The notes beneath the pieces were generated by a model that worked only from the letters and a program-made list of their open reading frames with translations, did not search any database and was not told where the DNA came from. This document shows, piece by piece, positions 1 to 4,662 of a stretch of 5,820 nucleotides of DNA; position 1 is the first letter of the stretch, and each line of letters starts with the position of its first letter. The stretch comes from an uncultured Ruminococcus sp. GTDB taxonomy: Bacteria; Bacillota; Clostridia; Oscillospirales; CAG-272. The translations under genes and the position numbers were made by a program. The DNA lies in assembly GCA_902766575.1 (NCBI GenBank), contig CACXED010000124.1, forward strand, positions 1 to 5,820. Direction: 5' to 3'.

Positions 1-354
1 ACTGACGGCGGCGCAGTCACTAACCTTGACTTTGCCAGCGGGGGCTCCCCGCCGCGGCGTTGGCGGCTCGACGCCGCCGGAGAGGGTCACGAGGGGGAAG
101 GAGCCTACTTTTCAGCCGCCAAAAGTAAGCCCCTCCCCCCTCGTGGCTCCCCTCACCCTGCAAAAAAGCTATCATGTTGTGCCTGCGAAGCTGCTTCTGA
201 GTGCTTCCCGGTAAATATTGCTCCGTTCTCTCTGCGATGTCTTACTGCTGTGGAACAATTTTTCTCAGCGGTGATTTGCTATTGCTTCTCTGAGCGTACT
301 AATGAGCCTGATCATTCTCCGCTTCCTTTATCTCTCCCAATGACTATCAATTAA
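1..354 (+). other. Open frame running through repeat copy A, coding status doubtful
   Basis: Reading from base 1, a frame stays open for 117 codons to a TAA at 352-354. Its start, if any, lies before the window. It reads TDGGAVTNLDFASGGSP, then the 18 residues of the 54-bp insertion, then FSAAKSKPLPP and a Cys-rich tail. The same register is open in repeat copy B and gives DGGA, NLDFA, GGSP, FSAAKS and PLPP there too. The frame has no domain I recognise, and its composition (Pro, Gly, Ala, Cys) looks like translated GC-rich repeat. I regard it as probably non-coding, but the shared register is worth noting. Confidence 0.2.
2..174 (+). repeat. Hairpin-rich intergenic repeat, copy A (with 54-bp insertion)
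   Basis: This is one of two diverged copies of the same repeat; copy B lies at 586-703 in opposite orientation. Matching blocks are 2-16 with 703-689 (identical), 22-36 with 683-669 (identical), 38-52 with 667-653 (identical), 107-126 with 652-633 (one mismatch) and a looser match from 127-174 to 632-586. Copy A carries 54 extra bases at 53-106. It is full of self-complementary segments: GCGGGG/CCCCGC at 38-43 and 47-52, GGCGGC/GCCGCC at 62-67 and 73-78, CACGAGGGGG/CCCCCTCGTG at 88-97 and 136-145, and nested inside the last, TACTTTT/AAAAGTA at 106-112 and 121-127. The left end may continue beyond the window. No transposase or target duplication is visible, so the spreading mechanism is unknown. 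Confidence 0.8.
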
Positions 355-485
355 AATTTGTGCTGATTTGAGCTGATTTGAGCAAATTTGAGCTGAATCT
401 AACACCCACTGAAATCAAACTAACCATTCCGGAAACTGAATATGGTTCTCAAGAAAACAAGTTTGCTCAAATAAAGCATCCTGTC
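175..485. other. AT-rich non-coding spacer between the repeat copies
   Basis: I see no gene with a ribosome binding site here. The left part carries the tail of the open frame that runs out of repeat copy A. The middle holds a decamer tandem repeat (356-395). An 11-base segment of that repeat (ATTTGAGCAAA, 376-386) recurs as its exact reverse complement at 462-472. No promoter, tRNA or known RNA fold was recognised. Confidence 0.5.
356..395. repeat. Four-unit 10-bp tandem repeat
   Basis: Four consecutive decamers begin exactly ten bases apart: ATTTGTGCTG (356), ATTTGAGCTG (366), ATTTGAGCAA (376) and ATTTGAGCTG (386). The next ten bases (396-405) have lost the pattern. The period equals about one helical turn, so the TTT steps fall on the same face of the DNA. 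That could give intrinsic curvature or a row of protein contacts. Its length and lack of spacers exclude a CRISPR array. Confidence 0.85.
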
Positions 486-722
486 TCAAACCAAGAGGAA
501 GCAATTAAGCAGTAATATTACTCCAACCGAAACGGTCCGCAAACTCCAATCAGGAGCGATAAGCAATCTGTTAGCGCTCGCGTCGTAATAGCGTTTGCAA
601 GGTAGGGGGAGTTCAAGAGGGGGGAGGGGATTACTTTTGGCAGCTGAAAAGTGCGGGGAGCCCCCGCGGGCAAAGTCAAGGTTTATCTCTGCGCCGCCGT
701 CAGCCTTAGTCATATCAAACAT
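486..722 (-). CDS. Doubtful 78-residue hypothetical ORF inside repeat copy B
   Basis: An ATG-initiated frame covers the whole of repeat copy B and its downstream flank. The first two thirds (ADGGAEINLDFARGGSP, FSAAKSNPLPP) match the same register of copy A. The C-terminal part contains IAPDWSLR, loosely matched in copy A by IAPFSLR with different codons, followed by a hydrophobic stretch (about residues 66-78, VGVILLLNCFLLV). There is no good Shine-Dalgarno before the ATG, and no family was recognised. It would be called hypothetical by automatic pipelines. I think it is more likely repeat sequence than a real protein. Confidence 0.2.
   Translation of the reverse strand: MFDMTKADGGAEINLDFARGGSPHFSAAKSNPLPPLELPLPCKRYYDASANRLLIAPDWSLRTVSVGVILLLNCFLLV
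586..703 (-). repeat. Hairpin-rich intergenic repeat, copy B
   Basis: This is the reverse-oriented partner of the repeat at 2-174, without the 54-bp insertion of copy A. It has a GCGGGG/CCCCGC hairpin (653-658 and 662-667, three-base loop) and an ACTTTT/AAAAGT hairpin (633-638 and 647-652). A pyrimidine-rich strand follows, seen as a G-rich run at 601-630 on the + strand. The two copies flank about 411 bp and could pair as a long imperfect inverted repeat. Whether this is a mobile-element remnant or two independent insertions of a dispersed repeat cannot be told from one window. Confidence 0.8.
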
Positions 723-757
723 ACAGCGTCGCAGAAATTAGAATTTAACGCAGAATC

Positions 758-790
758 CGCCTTAGCTCCCCCGGAGGGGGAGCTAAGGCG
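758..790. repeat. Perfect 15-bp inverted repeat with 3-base loop
   Basis: Arms at 758-772 (CGCCTTAGCTCCCCC) and 776-790 are perfect reverse complements around the loop GGA. The stem is GC-rich and would be very stable in RNA or single-stranded DNA. Neither side has the T-run of an intrinsic terminator. It resembles the short palindromic dispersed repeats common between genes in gut Firmicutes, but I cannot confirm copy number from this window. It lies about 100 bp downstream of the murC stop, so it could also protect the 3' end of that mRNA. Confidence 0.85.
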
Positions 791-835
791 ATAGCTAACT
801 GAGAAGGTTGAAATGGCTATAGCTGACTAAAAAGG
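787..835 (+). repeat. Direct repeat pair, 28-bp period
   Basis: A 21-base unit at 787-807 recurs at 815-835 with 17 of 21 positions identical (core TAGCTAACT versus TAGCTGACT, then GAGAAGG versus AAAAAGG). The first unit overlaps the right arm of the perfect inverted repeat at 758-790. The pair is therefore probably part of the same dispersed element and not a separate one. Confidence 0.6.
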
Positions 836-891
836 CGATTTTGCTTATGCGCAAATTTTGCCCTCTACGTCAAAATCAAAGATTTTGCCGC

Positions 892-2289
892 TTATAATAA
901 AAGCTCGTCGAGCTTGATGATGTCGCCCGCGCCCATGACGATGAGCATATCGCCGTCCCGGAGCTCGCGCCGGAGATACGCGGCGATCTCAGCGAGAGAC
1001 GGAAGATAAATCCCGCCCGCAGCCGCTGCGAGCTTCTCCGAGCTCACGCCGAAGCTGTTCACCTCACGCGCCGCGTAGATGTCGGCGAATATCGCGTTCA
1101 CGCCGGAGAACGCGCCCGCAAATTCGTCGAACAGCGCCGCCGTCCGCGAATAGGTGTGCGGCTGAAATACCACGAACACCCGCTCGTATCCCATCCCGAG
1201 CGCGCCGCTGAGCGTCGCTTTTATCTCGGTCGGATGATGCGCGTAGTCGTCAAAAACCGGCACCCGCGCGCCTGAATCGGTGATAAGCTCGCCACGACGC
1301 TCCATGCGCCGCTTTGCGCCAGAGTAGCTCCCGAGCCCTCTCGCGATGTCCTCGGGCGAGACTCCGCAGATGTCGGCCGCAGCAGCTGCCGCCAGCGAGT
1401 TCATCACATGGTGCTTTCCGACAACGCCGAGCTTGACGTGAGCGAAAAATTCCCCGCGCTTCTGGACGTCGAACTCAGCCGCGCCCTGCTCAAAGCCGAT
1501 ATTCTTCGCCGTGAAGTCAGCGCCGTCGCCGAGCCCAAAGCTGACCGCCGTTCCGGTATAGCCCTCGAGCGCGCGCCGGACGTTAGCATCATCGGCGTTC
1601 ACGACGGCATAGCCCTCGCCCGCTATCGCAAGATAGCGCCGGAACGAGCCGACGATCTGTTCGATTCCCGAAAAATAGTCGGTGTGGTCGAGGTCGATGT
1701 TCAAAACGACCGCGATGTTCGGCGTGAAGGACAGAAACGAGTCCTGATACTCGCAGGCCTCCATGATGAAATCCCGCTTTGAGCCGAGACGGTAGGCTCC
1801 GCCGAGCTCGGGCAGCTCGGCTCCCGCGACTATCGTCGGGTCGCGTCCGGCGGCGAGAAAGATGTGCGAGATCATCGAGGTCGTCGAGCTCTTGCCGTGC
1901 ATTCCCGCGACGCCGATCCGGTTCTCCGAGCCGCTCATCAGCCAGCCGAGGAAGTCCGCGCGGTAGACGCAGTACTTCTCGCCGCGCCGGTCGGCTTCGA
2001 GAGCCGCCGCAAGCTCGGGATGATCGGGCTTGATAGCGGCAGTGTAGACTATCACGTCGTAGTCTCTGATATGCTCGGGCGAGGTCTCGTAGAAAATCTC
2101 TATTCCGCAGTCCTCAAGCGCTTTTGTCAGCCGGGACGGCGTCCGGTCGTAGCCTCCGACCCGACAGCCCCGGTCGTGAGCGATATGCGCCAGCGAGGAC
2201 ATACTTATCCCGCCGATGCCGATGAAATACACCGACCGCGGAGAGCTGAATATTTCGCTGAGTTTTTCAATATTATATGAAGTGTACAT
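892..2289 (-). CDS. murC: UDP-N-acetylmuramate--L-alanine ligase (MurC)
   Basis: MurC is the cytoplasmic ATP-dependent ligase that adds L-alanine to UDP-N-acetylmuramic acid, the first amino acid of the peptidoglycan stem peptide. The 465-residue length is normal for the family. All three Mur ligase domains are visible. The N-terminal UDP-binding Rossmann fold has GIGGISM at residues 24-30. The central ATPase domain has a P-loop GMHGKSSTT at 129-137, EACEYQDSFL at 177-186 and the NIDLDHTDYF segment at 197-206. The C-terminal domain has RRME near 327-330, DDYAHHPTEI at 347-356, FQPHTYSRT at 375-383 and GAGDI at 453-457. The P-loop departs from the usual GTHGKTTT form. The ATG at 2289 follows GAGGAG (2302-2297) by 7 bases. 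The gene appears monocistronic: promoter immediately upstream, only repeats downstream, and no clear T-run terminator. It is not in a dcw cluster here. Confidence 0.97.
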   Translation of the reverse strand: MYTSYNIEKLSEIFSSPRSVYFIGIGGISMSSLAHIAHDRGCRVGGYDRTPSRLTKALEDCGIEIFYETSPEHIRDYDVIVYTAAIKPDHPELAAALEADRRGEKYCVYRADFLGWLMSGSENRIGVAGMHGKSSTTSMISHIFLAAGRDPTIVAGAELPELGGAYRLGSKRDFIMEACEYQDSFLSFTPNIAVVLNIDLDHTDYFSGIEQIVGSFRRYLAIAGEGYAVVNADDANVRRALEGYTGTAVSFGLGDGADFTAKNIGFEQGAAEFDVQKRGEFFAHVKLGVVGKHHVMNSLAAAAAADICGVSPEDIARGLGSYSGAKRRMERRGELITDSGARVPVFDDYAHHPTEIKATLSGALGMGYERVFVVFQPHTYSRTAALFDEFAGAFSGVNAIFADIYAAREVNSFGVSSEKLAAAAGGIYLPSLAEIAAYLRRELRDGDMLIVMGAGDIIKLDELLL

Positions 2290-2320
2290 TGACTATCTCC
2301 TCAAAAAAGGCTTTTACTAT

Positions 2321-2349
2321 ATTATACCACACACCGGGGGGATATGCAA
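2321..2349 (-). promoter_or_regulatory. murC promoter with extended -10
   Basis: On the minus strand a perfect TATAAT (2326-2321) is preceded by TGG, making an extended -10 (TGnTATAAT). A TTGCAT -35-like hexamer lies at 2349-2344, with an ideal 17-bp spacer. Transcription would start near 2314, giving a 5' leader of about 25 bases that contains the Shine-Dalgarno. The spacer includes a C6 run (2341-2336). An imperfect palindrome, CCGGGG at 2334-2339 with CCCCGG at 2351-2356, straddles the -35 and could be an operator. Confidence 0.7.
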
Positions 2350-2448
2350 TCCCCGGCGCGCAAAAAGCTCTCATTGCGAAAATATGAATATTTATAACAG
2401 TTTACTTATAATTTGTTATTATGTGGCATTTAACGGTCAATCGTTATA

Positions 2449-2476
2449 GAGTGCGCAATATTCATAATCCGCACTC
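2449..2476. repeat. 7-bp palindrome in the murC/spoVG intergenic region
   Basis: Arms GAGTGCG (2449-2455) and CGCACTC (2470-2476) are perfect reverse complements separated by 14 bases. The arm centres are 21 bp apart, two helical turns, as expected for a dimeric repressor or activator site. It lies about 75 bp upstream of the putative spoVG -10 and about 100 bp upstream of the murC -35 on the other strand. The loop is AT-rich and there is no T-run, so it is not a terminator. Confidence 0.45.
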
Positions 2477-2528
2477 GTTTCGTTAAAGAAATTCTTTCTT
2501 TCGGGACGTATAAATTTCAAAAAATCAA

Positions 2529-2565
2529 TGTATATTTTTCACAATTCCGGATTATAATATATATA
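2529..2565 (+). promoter_or_regulatory. Probable spoVG promoter region
   Basis: A perfect TATAAT is at 2553-2558, in front of the spoVG leader. Its -35 is poor: 18 bp upstream, 2529-2534 reads TGTATA, with three of six consensus bases. An alternative pairs TTCACA (2538-2543) with TATATA (2560-2565) at a 16-bp spacing. Transcription would begin around 2565-2572, giving a leader of about 55-60 bases. In Bacillus spoVG is driven by SigmaH, but I could not find a convincing SigmaH site here. Confidence 0.4.
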
Positions 2566-2614
2566 GGTTTTTAACATGGAAACCCGAACAGCAAATCCGA
2601 CACTGTCATTCCCT

Positions 2615-2619
2615 GGAGG
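2615..2619 (+). promoter_or_regulatory. spoVG Shine-Dalgarno, decides the start
   Basis: GGAGG lies 7 bases before the ATG at 2627. An in-frame ATG further upstream at 2576 has no ribosome binding site and falls within a few bases of the predicted transcription start. The downstream ATG is therefore the real one. Confidence 0.85.
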
Positions 2620-2626
2620 TAGAAAA

Positions 2627-2935
2627 ATGGTCATTACCGATATCAAAGTGAGAAAGCTCTTTGACGAAGGCCCGATGAAAGCCATCGTCTCCGTTACCTT
2701 CGACGGCCAGCTCGCGGTCCACGACATAAAGGTCATCAACGCCCGCGACAAATTTTTCATCGTCATGCCGAGCCGCAAGAATCCCGACGGTACTTACCGC
2801 GACATAGTCCATCCCATAAACGCCCAGTTCCGAGCTATCCTCGAGGAGGCTGTCATCGACGCCTACAATAAGGAGCTCGCTCTCGCAGCGGAAACCGCCG
2901 CTTCCGAGACTTCCGAATCCGAAACCAACGATTAA
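2627..2935 (+). CDS. spoVG: Septation/sporulation regulator SpoVG
   Basis: SpoVG is a small cytoplasmic protein known in Firmicutes as a nucleic-acid-binding regulator affecting asymmetric septation, sporulation and envelope or virulence genes. The 102 residues match the family closely. The N-terminus MVITDIKVRKL corresponds to Bacillus MEVTDVRLRRV. The core then reads MKAIVSVTFDGQLAVHDIKVI (about 17-37), FIVMPSRKNPDGTYRDIVHPIN (about 44-65, the most conserved part of the family) and a C-terminal helix. An acidic Ser/Thr/Glu-rich tail (about 88-102) is variable in the family. The start is fixed by the Shine-Dalgarno at 2615-2619 and by homology, not by the upstream in-frame ATG. It is monocistronic, with a strong terminator right after the stop. 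It sits divergently from murC, and no glmU or purR follows as in Bacillus. Confidence 0.96.
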   Translation: MVITDIKVRKLFDEGPMKAIVSVTFDGQLAVHDIKVINARDKFFIVMPSRKNPDGTYRDIVHPINAQFRAILEEAVIDAYNKELALAAETAASETSESETND

Positions 2936-2944
2936 AGGCAATAC

Positions 2945-2980
2945 CGGCTGCCGCAGTTCAAGATGCGGCAGCCGTTTTCT
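2945..2980 (+). terminator. Intrinsic terminator of spoVG
   Basis: A perfect 11-bp GC-rich stem has CGGCTGCCGCA at 2945-2955 and its reverse complement at 2964-2974, with an 8-base loop. TTTTCT follows immediately. It starts 10 bases after the spoVG stop codon. Confidence 0.93.
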
Positions 2981-2985
2981 CGATT

Positions 2986-3017
2986 ATAAAATTCCCGGGC
3001 TCTTTTGAGTCCGGGAA
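2986..3017 (-). terminator. Intrinsic terminator of the solute-binding lipoprotein gene
   Basis: On the minus strand TTCCCGG (3017-3011) pairs with CCGGGAA (2998-2992). After one A/C mismatch the stem continues with CTC/GAG, closing an AAAA loop. TTTTAT follows at 2991-2986. It begins 6 bases after the stop of the gene at 3023-4483. Read on the + strand the same stem gains a G-U pair and has a T-run at 3020-3024, so it may also back up the spoVG terminator. Confidence 0.8.
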
Positions 3018-3022
3018 AATTT

Positions 3023-4483
3023 TTATTCAAGCGTAGTCTTGAGCTTTTCTATCTCGCTGTTGACGGTGCTTTCCATGCTTGCGAGAGTCGACGCGAAGGT
3101 ATTCTTTCCGGCTGCAAAGGTCTGGCGTACAAAGGGGTTAGCCACAATGTCCTGCCATGCGTTGAGTCCGAACTCAAAGCTCATGGAATTTATGATGATG
3201 TCGATCATATCCGACGAATCGTCGTCGCGGGCGGACTTGGTCTTGAGCACGACCTCCTTGTAGGTCGGTATCAGGTTCTGGTTCGAATCGAACGCGAGAG
3301 CCTCGAGCAGTATTCCCACGTTCTCCCATCTCTCCTCGGGGAGAGTTTTGAGCAGTATGGAAATCTCGGCTCCGAATGAGGGCGCGTAGTAGTGCTCCTG
3401 TTCCTCGTCGTACTTCGGGCAGGGCATGAAGCCGATGTCGATGTCGAGACTGCGCTTCTGCTCAAGTCCCATAAGGTTGTCGACGATGAAAAGCACGCCG
3501 CCCGACTTGAAATCTCCGGTTCCGCCGGTGTTGTCAACGTCGGTTGAGGTTTTGCCCTTGAATATCTCAGGCTGCATAAAGGTGTCGTAGAGCTTGATTA
3601 TCTTGTTTATAGCAATCTCGTCCTTTGGCAGGTCGAAGCTCGGATAGCCCTCCGCGTCCTTTGATATGTAGCTGATCCCCGAGCCGAGTATCAGACGGTT
3701 GCAGAACTCCTTCCAGCCTCCGTTAATACCGTAGCGGTCGTTATCATCCATGACCGTATCGCCGTTGAGGTCGCTGTATGCCGCCTTAGCGGTCTTTGCA
3801 AGTACGTCCACCGTCCACTTTCCGTCGCGGGCGAGCTGATAGATGTCGTAGTCAAGTCCGAGCTCGTTGTAGATATCCTTGTTGAAGATATAGCCCGACG
3901 CGCGGGATAACATACTCAGGCTGAAATTTCCCGTAGCCGCGAGCTGCTTTCCGCCGATGCTGAACACCTCGGTCGCAAGCGGATTCCACCACTGCTGACT
4001 CAGGTCGATATAGGGCAGCTCGTTCCAGTCCATCAGATACTGCGCCACACCGAGCGTCCAGATATCGTAGGAGAACCAGACGTCATAGTTCGAATCGCCT
4101 GCCATGACCTCCTGCTGGATATCAGCGGATTCAATTATCTGCTGATCGGTAACGTTTATCGTACAGTTGAAGCGCTCCTCAATGCGGCGGTTGCGCTGAT
4201 AAACCGCGTCGTTGACGAGGTCGCCGTTCTCGGTCTCCGCGTCGAGTATATTAGTAGCCCAGACGAGCCATGTTTCGTCGAAATGATGTATACCGAGCTC
4301 AAAGCCCTCCATATCCTTGTCCGGGAGGTTGTCGGTGAGCTCTGTCTCCTCCGGCTCGGTCGAAACCGGCGCGGACGAGCTGTCGTCGGTCTTTGCGTCA
4401 GGCTGTGTGCCGCCGCAGGAGGGCAGCATCATCGCCGCGAGCATAAGGCAGATAAGCTGTGTGAGTCTGTGTTTTTTGTTCAT
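3023..4483 (-). CDS. Extracellular solute-binding lipoprotein of an ABC transporter (complete)
   Basis: This 486-residue protein is a predicted surface lipoprotein that would capture a ligand, probably a sugar or oligosaccharide, for an ABC importer. The exact substrate cannot be read from sequence. The signal peptide has basic NKKHR, a hydrophobic core at about 7-20, and a lipobox ending LPSC with the lipidated Cys at 23. An acidic Ser/Pro/Glu linker (about 24-57) tethers the ligand-binding body. The body shows family-1/8-like features: NRRIEERFN near 98-106, VWFSYD near 135-140, WWNP near 165-168, FNKDIYNELG near 200-209 and DGKWT near 220-224. Residues 238-249 (D-N-D-D-D at loop positions 1, 3, 5, 9, 12) form an EF-hand or dockerin-like calcium loop. 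The ATG at 4483 follows AAGGA (4495-4491) by 7 bases. It is transcribed alone from a promoter with a G10 spacer. A paralogue lies upstream at 4663-5820. No permease genes are visible. Confidence 0.88.
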   Translation of the reverse strand: MNKKHRLTQLICLMLAAMMLPSCGGTQPDAKTDDSSSAPVSTEPEETELTDNLPDKDMEGFELGIHHFDETWLVWATNILDAETENGDLVNDAVYQRNRRIEERFNCTINVTDQQIIESADIQQEVMAGDSNYDVWFSYDIWTLGVAQYLMDWNELPYIDLSQQWWNPLATEVFSIGGKQLAATGNFSLSMLSRASGYIFNKDIYNELGLDYDIYQLARDGKWTVDVLAKTAKAAYSDLNGDTVMDDNDRYGINGGWKEFCNRLILGSGISYISKDAEGYPSFDLPKDEIAINKIIKLYDTFMQPEIFKGKTSTDVDNTGGTGDFKSGGVLFIVDNLMGLEQKRSLDIDIGFMPCPKYDEEQEHYYAPSFGAEISILLKTLPEERWENVGILLEALAFDSNQNLIPTYKEVVLKTKSARDDDSSDMIDIIINSMSFEFGLNAWQDIVANPFVRQTFAAGKNTFASTLASMESTVNSEIEKLKTTLE

Positions 4484-4509
4484 GTTGATTTCCTTTCCTA
4501 ATATTTTTA

Positions 4510-4538
4510 ATAGCGCGTGTTTTTGTGCTACGCGCTAT
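4510..4538. promoter_or_regulatory. 9-bp palindrome at the transcription start of the lipoprotein gene
   Basis: ATAGCGCGT (4510-4518) and ACGCGCTAT (4530-4538) are perfect reverse complements separated by 11 bases, with arm centres 20 bp apart. The upstream arm starts 2 bp after the -10 and covers the expected start near 4534. A protein bound here would block initiation, so I favour an operator. A full RNA hairpin is less likely because part of one arm would not be transcribed. No T-run follows on the minus strand, so it is not an attenuator of the usual type. Confidence 0.6.
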
Positions 4539-4540
4539 AT

Positions 4541-4570
4541 ATTATACACCCCCCCCCCTGAATTTGTCAA
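4541..4570 (-). promoter_or_regulatory. Consensus promoter with G10 homopolymer in the spacer
   Basis: On the minus strand the -35 is a perfect TTGACA (4570-4565) and the -10 a perfect TATAAT (4546-4541). The 18-bp spacer (4564-4547) reads AATTCA, then ten Gs (4558-4549), then TG. It drives the lipoprotein gene starting at 4483 with a leader of about 50 bases. A G10 tract between the hexamers can change length by slipped-strand mispairing. Nine Gs would give the optimal 17-bp spacing and eight Gs 16 bp, so promoter strength should depend on the tract length. Confidence 0.88.
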
Positions 4571-4599
4571 TAGTGACGAGATTTTTTTAATATTCTCAC

Positions 4600-4648
4600 A
4601 AAAAAAGCTTCCCCCGGAAGCCGTTTTTCGGCGAATCCAGGGGAGCTT
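4600..4648 (-). terminator. Intrinsic terminator of the upstream solute-binding protein gene
   Basis: On the minus strand AAGCT and CCCC (from 4648) pair with GGGG and AGCTT, with one bulged A. The stem continues through GGA/TCC and, after a small interior loop, GCCG/CGGC around an AAAAA loop. A seven-T run follows at 4606-4600. It lies 14 bases after the stop of the gene at 4663-5820, so that gene and the next one are probably separate transcripts. Confidence 0.88.
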
Positions 4649-4662
4649 ACTGAATCGGTTAT

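Larger units (their letters stand above)
2290..2626. other. AT-rich divergent intergenic region between murC and spoVG
   Basis: These 337 bases separate two genes transcribed away from each other. The left end holds the murC promoter and leader, and the right end a probable spoVG promoter and leader. In between (about 2357-2525) I find only AT-rich sequence with two inverted repeats: a 7-bp palindrome at 2449-2476 and a 9-bp pair, ATGAATATT at 2384-2392 with AATATTCAT at 2457-2465. No small ORF with a ribosome binding site was seen. There is no recognisable riboswitch, and purR, which I recall between murC and spoVG in some clostridia, is absent here. Confidence 0.6.

Noticed and set aside
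356..395. CRISPR array or plasmid-type iterons
   Set aside because: The units are contiguous decamers with no unique spacers, and no cas, rep or DnaA-box context is present.
1..720. Insertion sequence bounded by the inverted repeats
   Set aside because: The 411 bp between the copies contains no transposase-like frame, and no target-site duplication is visible. Two independent repeats are as likely.
871..887. CAAAATC/GATTTTG hairpin just after murC as its terminator
   Set aside because: The stem is only 7 AT-rich pairs and no T-run follows on the minus strand. I leave murC without an assigned terminator.
1408..2280. Several + strand open frames opposite murC
   Set aside because: They are low-complexity Arg/Ser/Ala-rich shadows of the murC coding strand, without ribosome binding sites.
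2576..2626. Upstream in-frame ATG that would add 17 residues to SpoVG
   Set aside because: It has no Shine-Dalgarno and sits within a few bases of the predicted transcription start. The 2627 ATG has GGAGG 7 bases upstream and matches the family N-terminus.
2290..2626. Riboswitch or small RNA in the murC-spoVG spacer
   Set aside because: No conserved riboswitch core and no promoter-plus-terminator pair could be found. Only short palindromes are supported.
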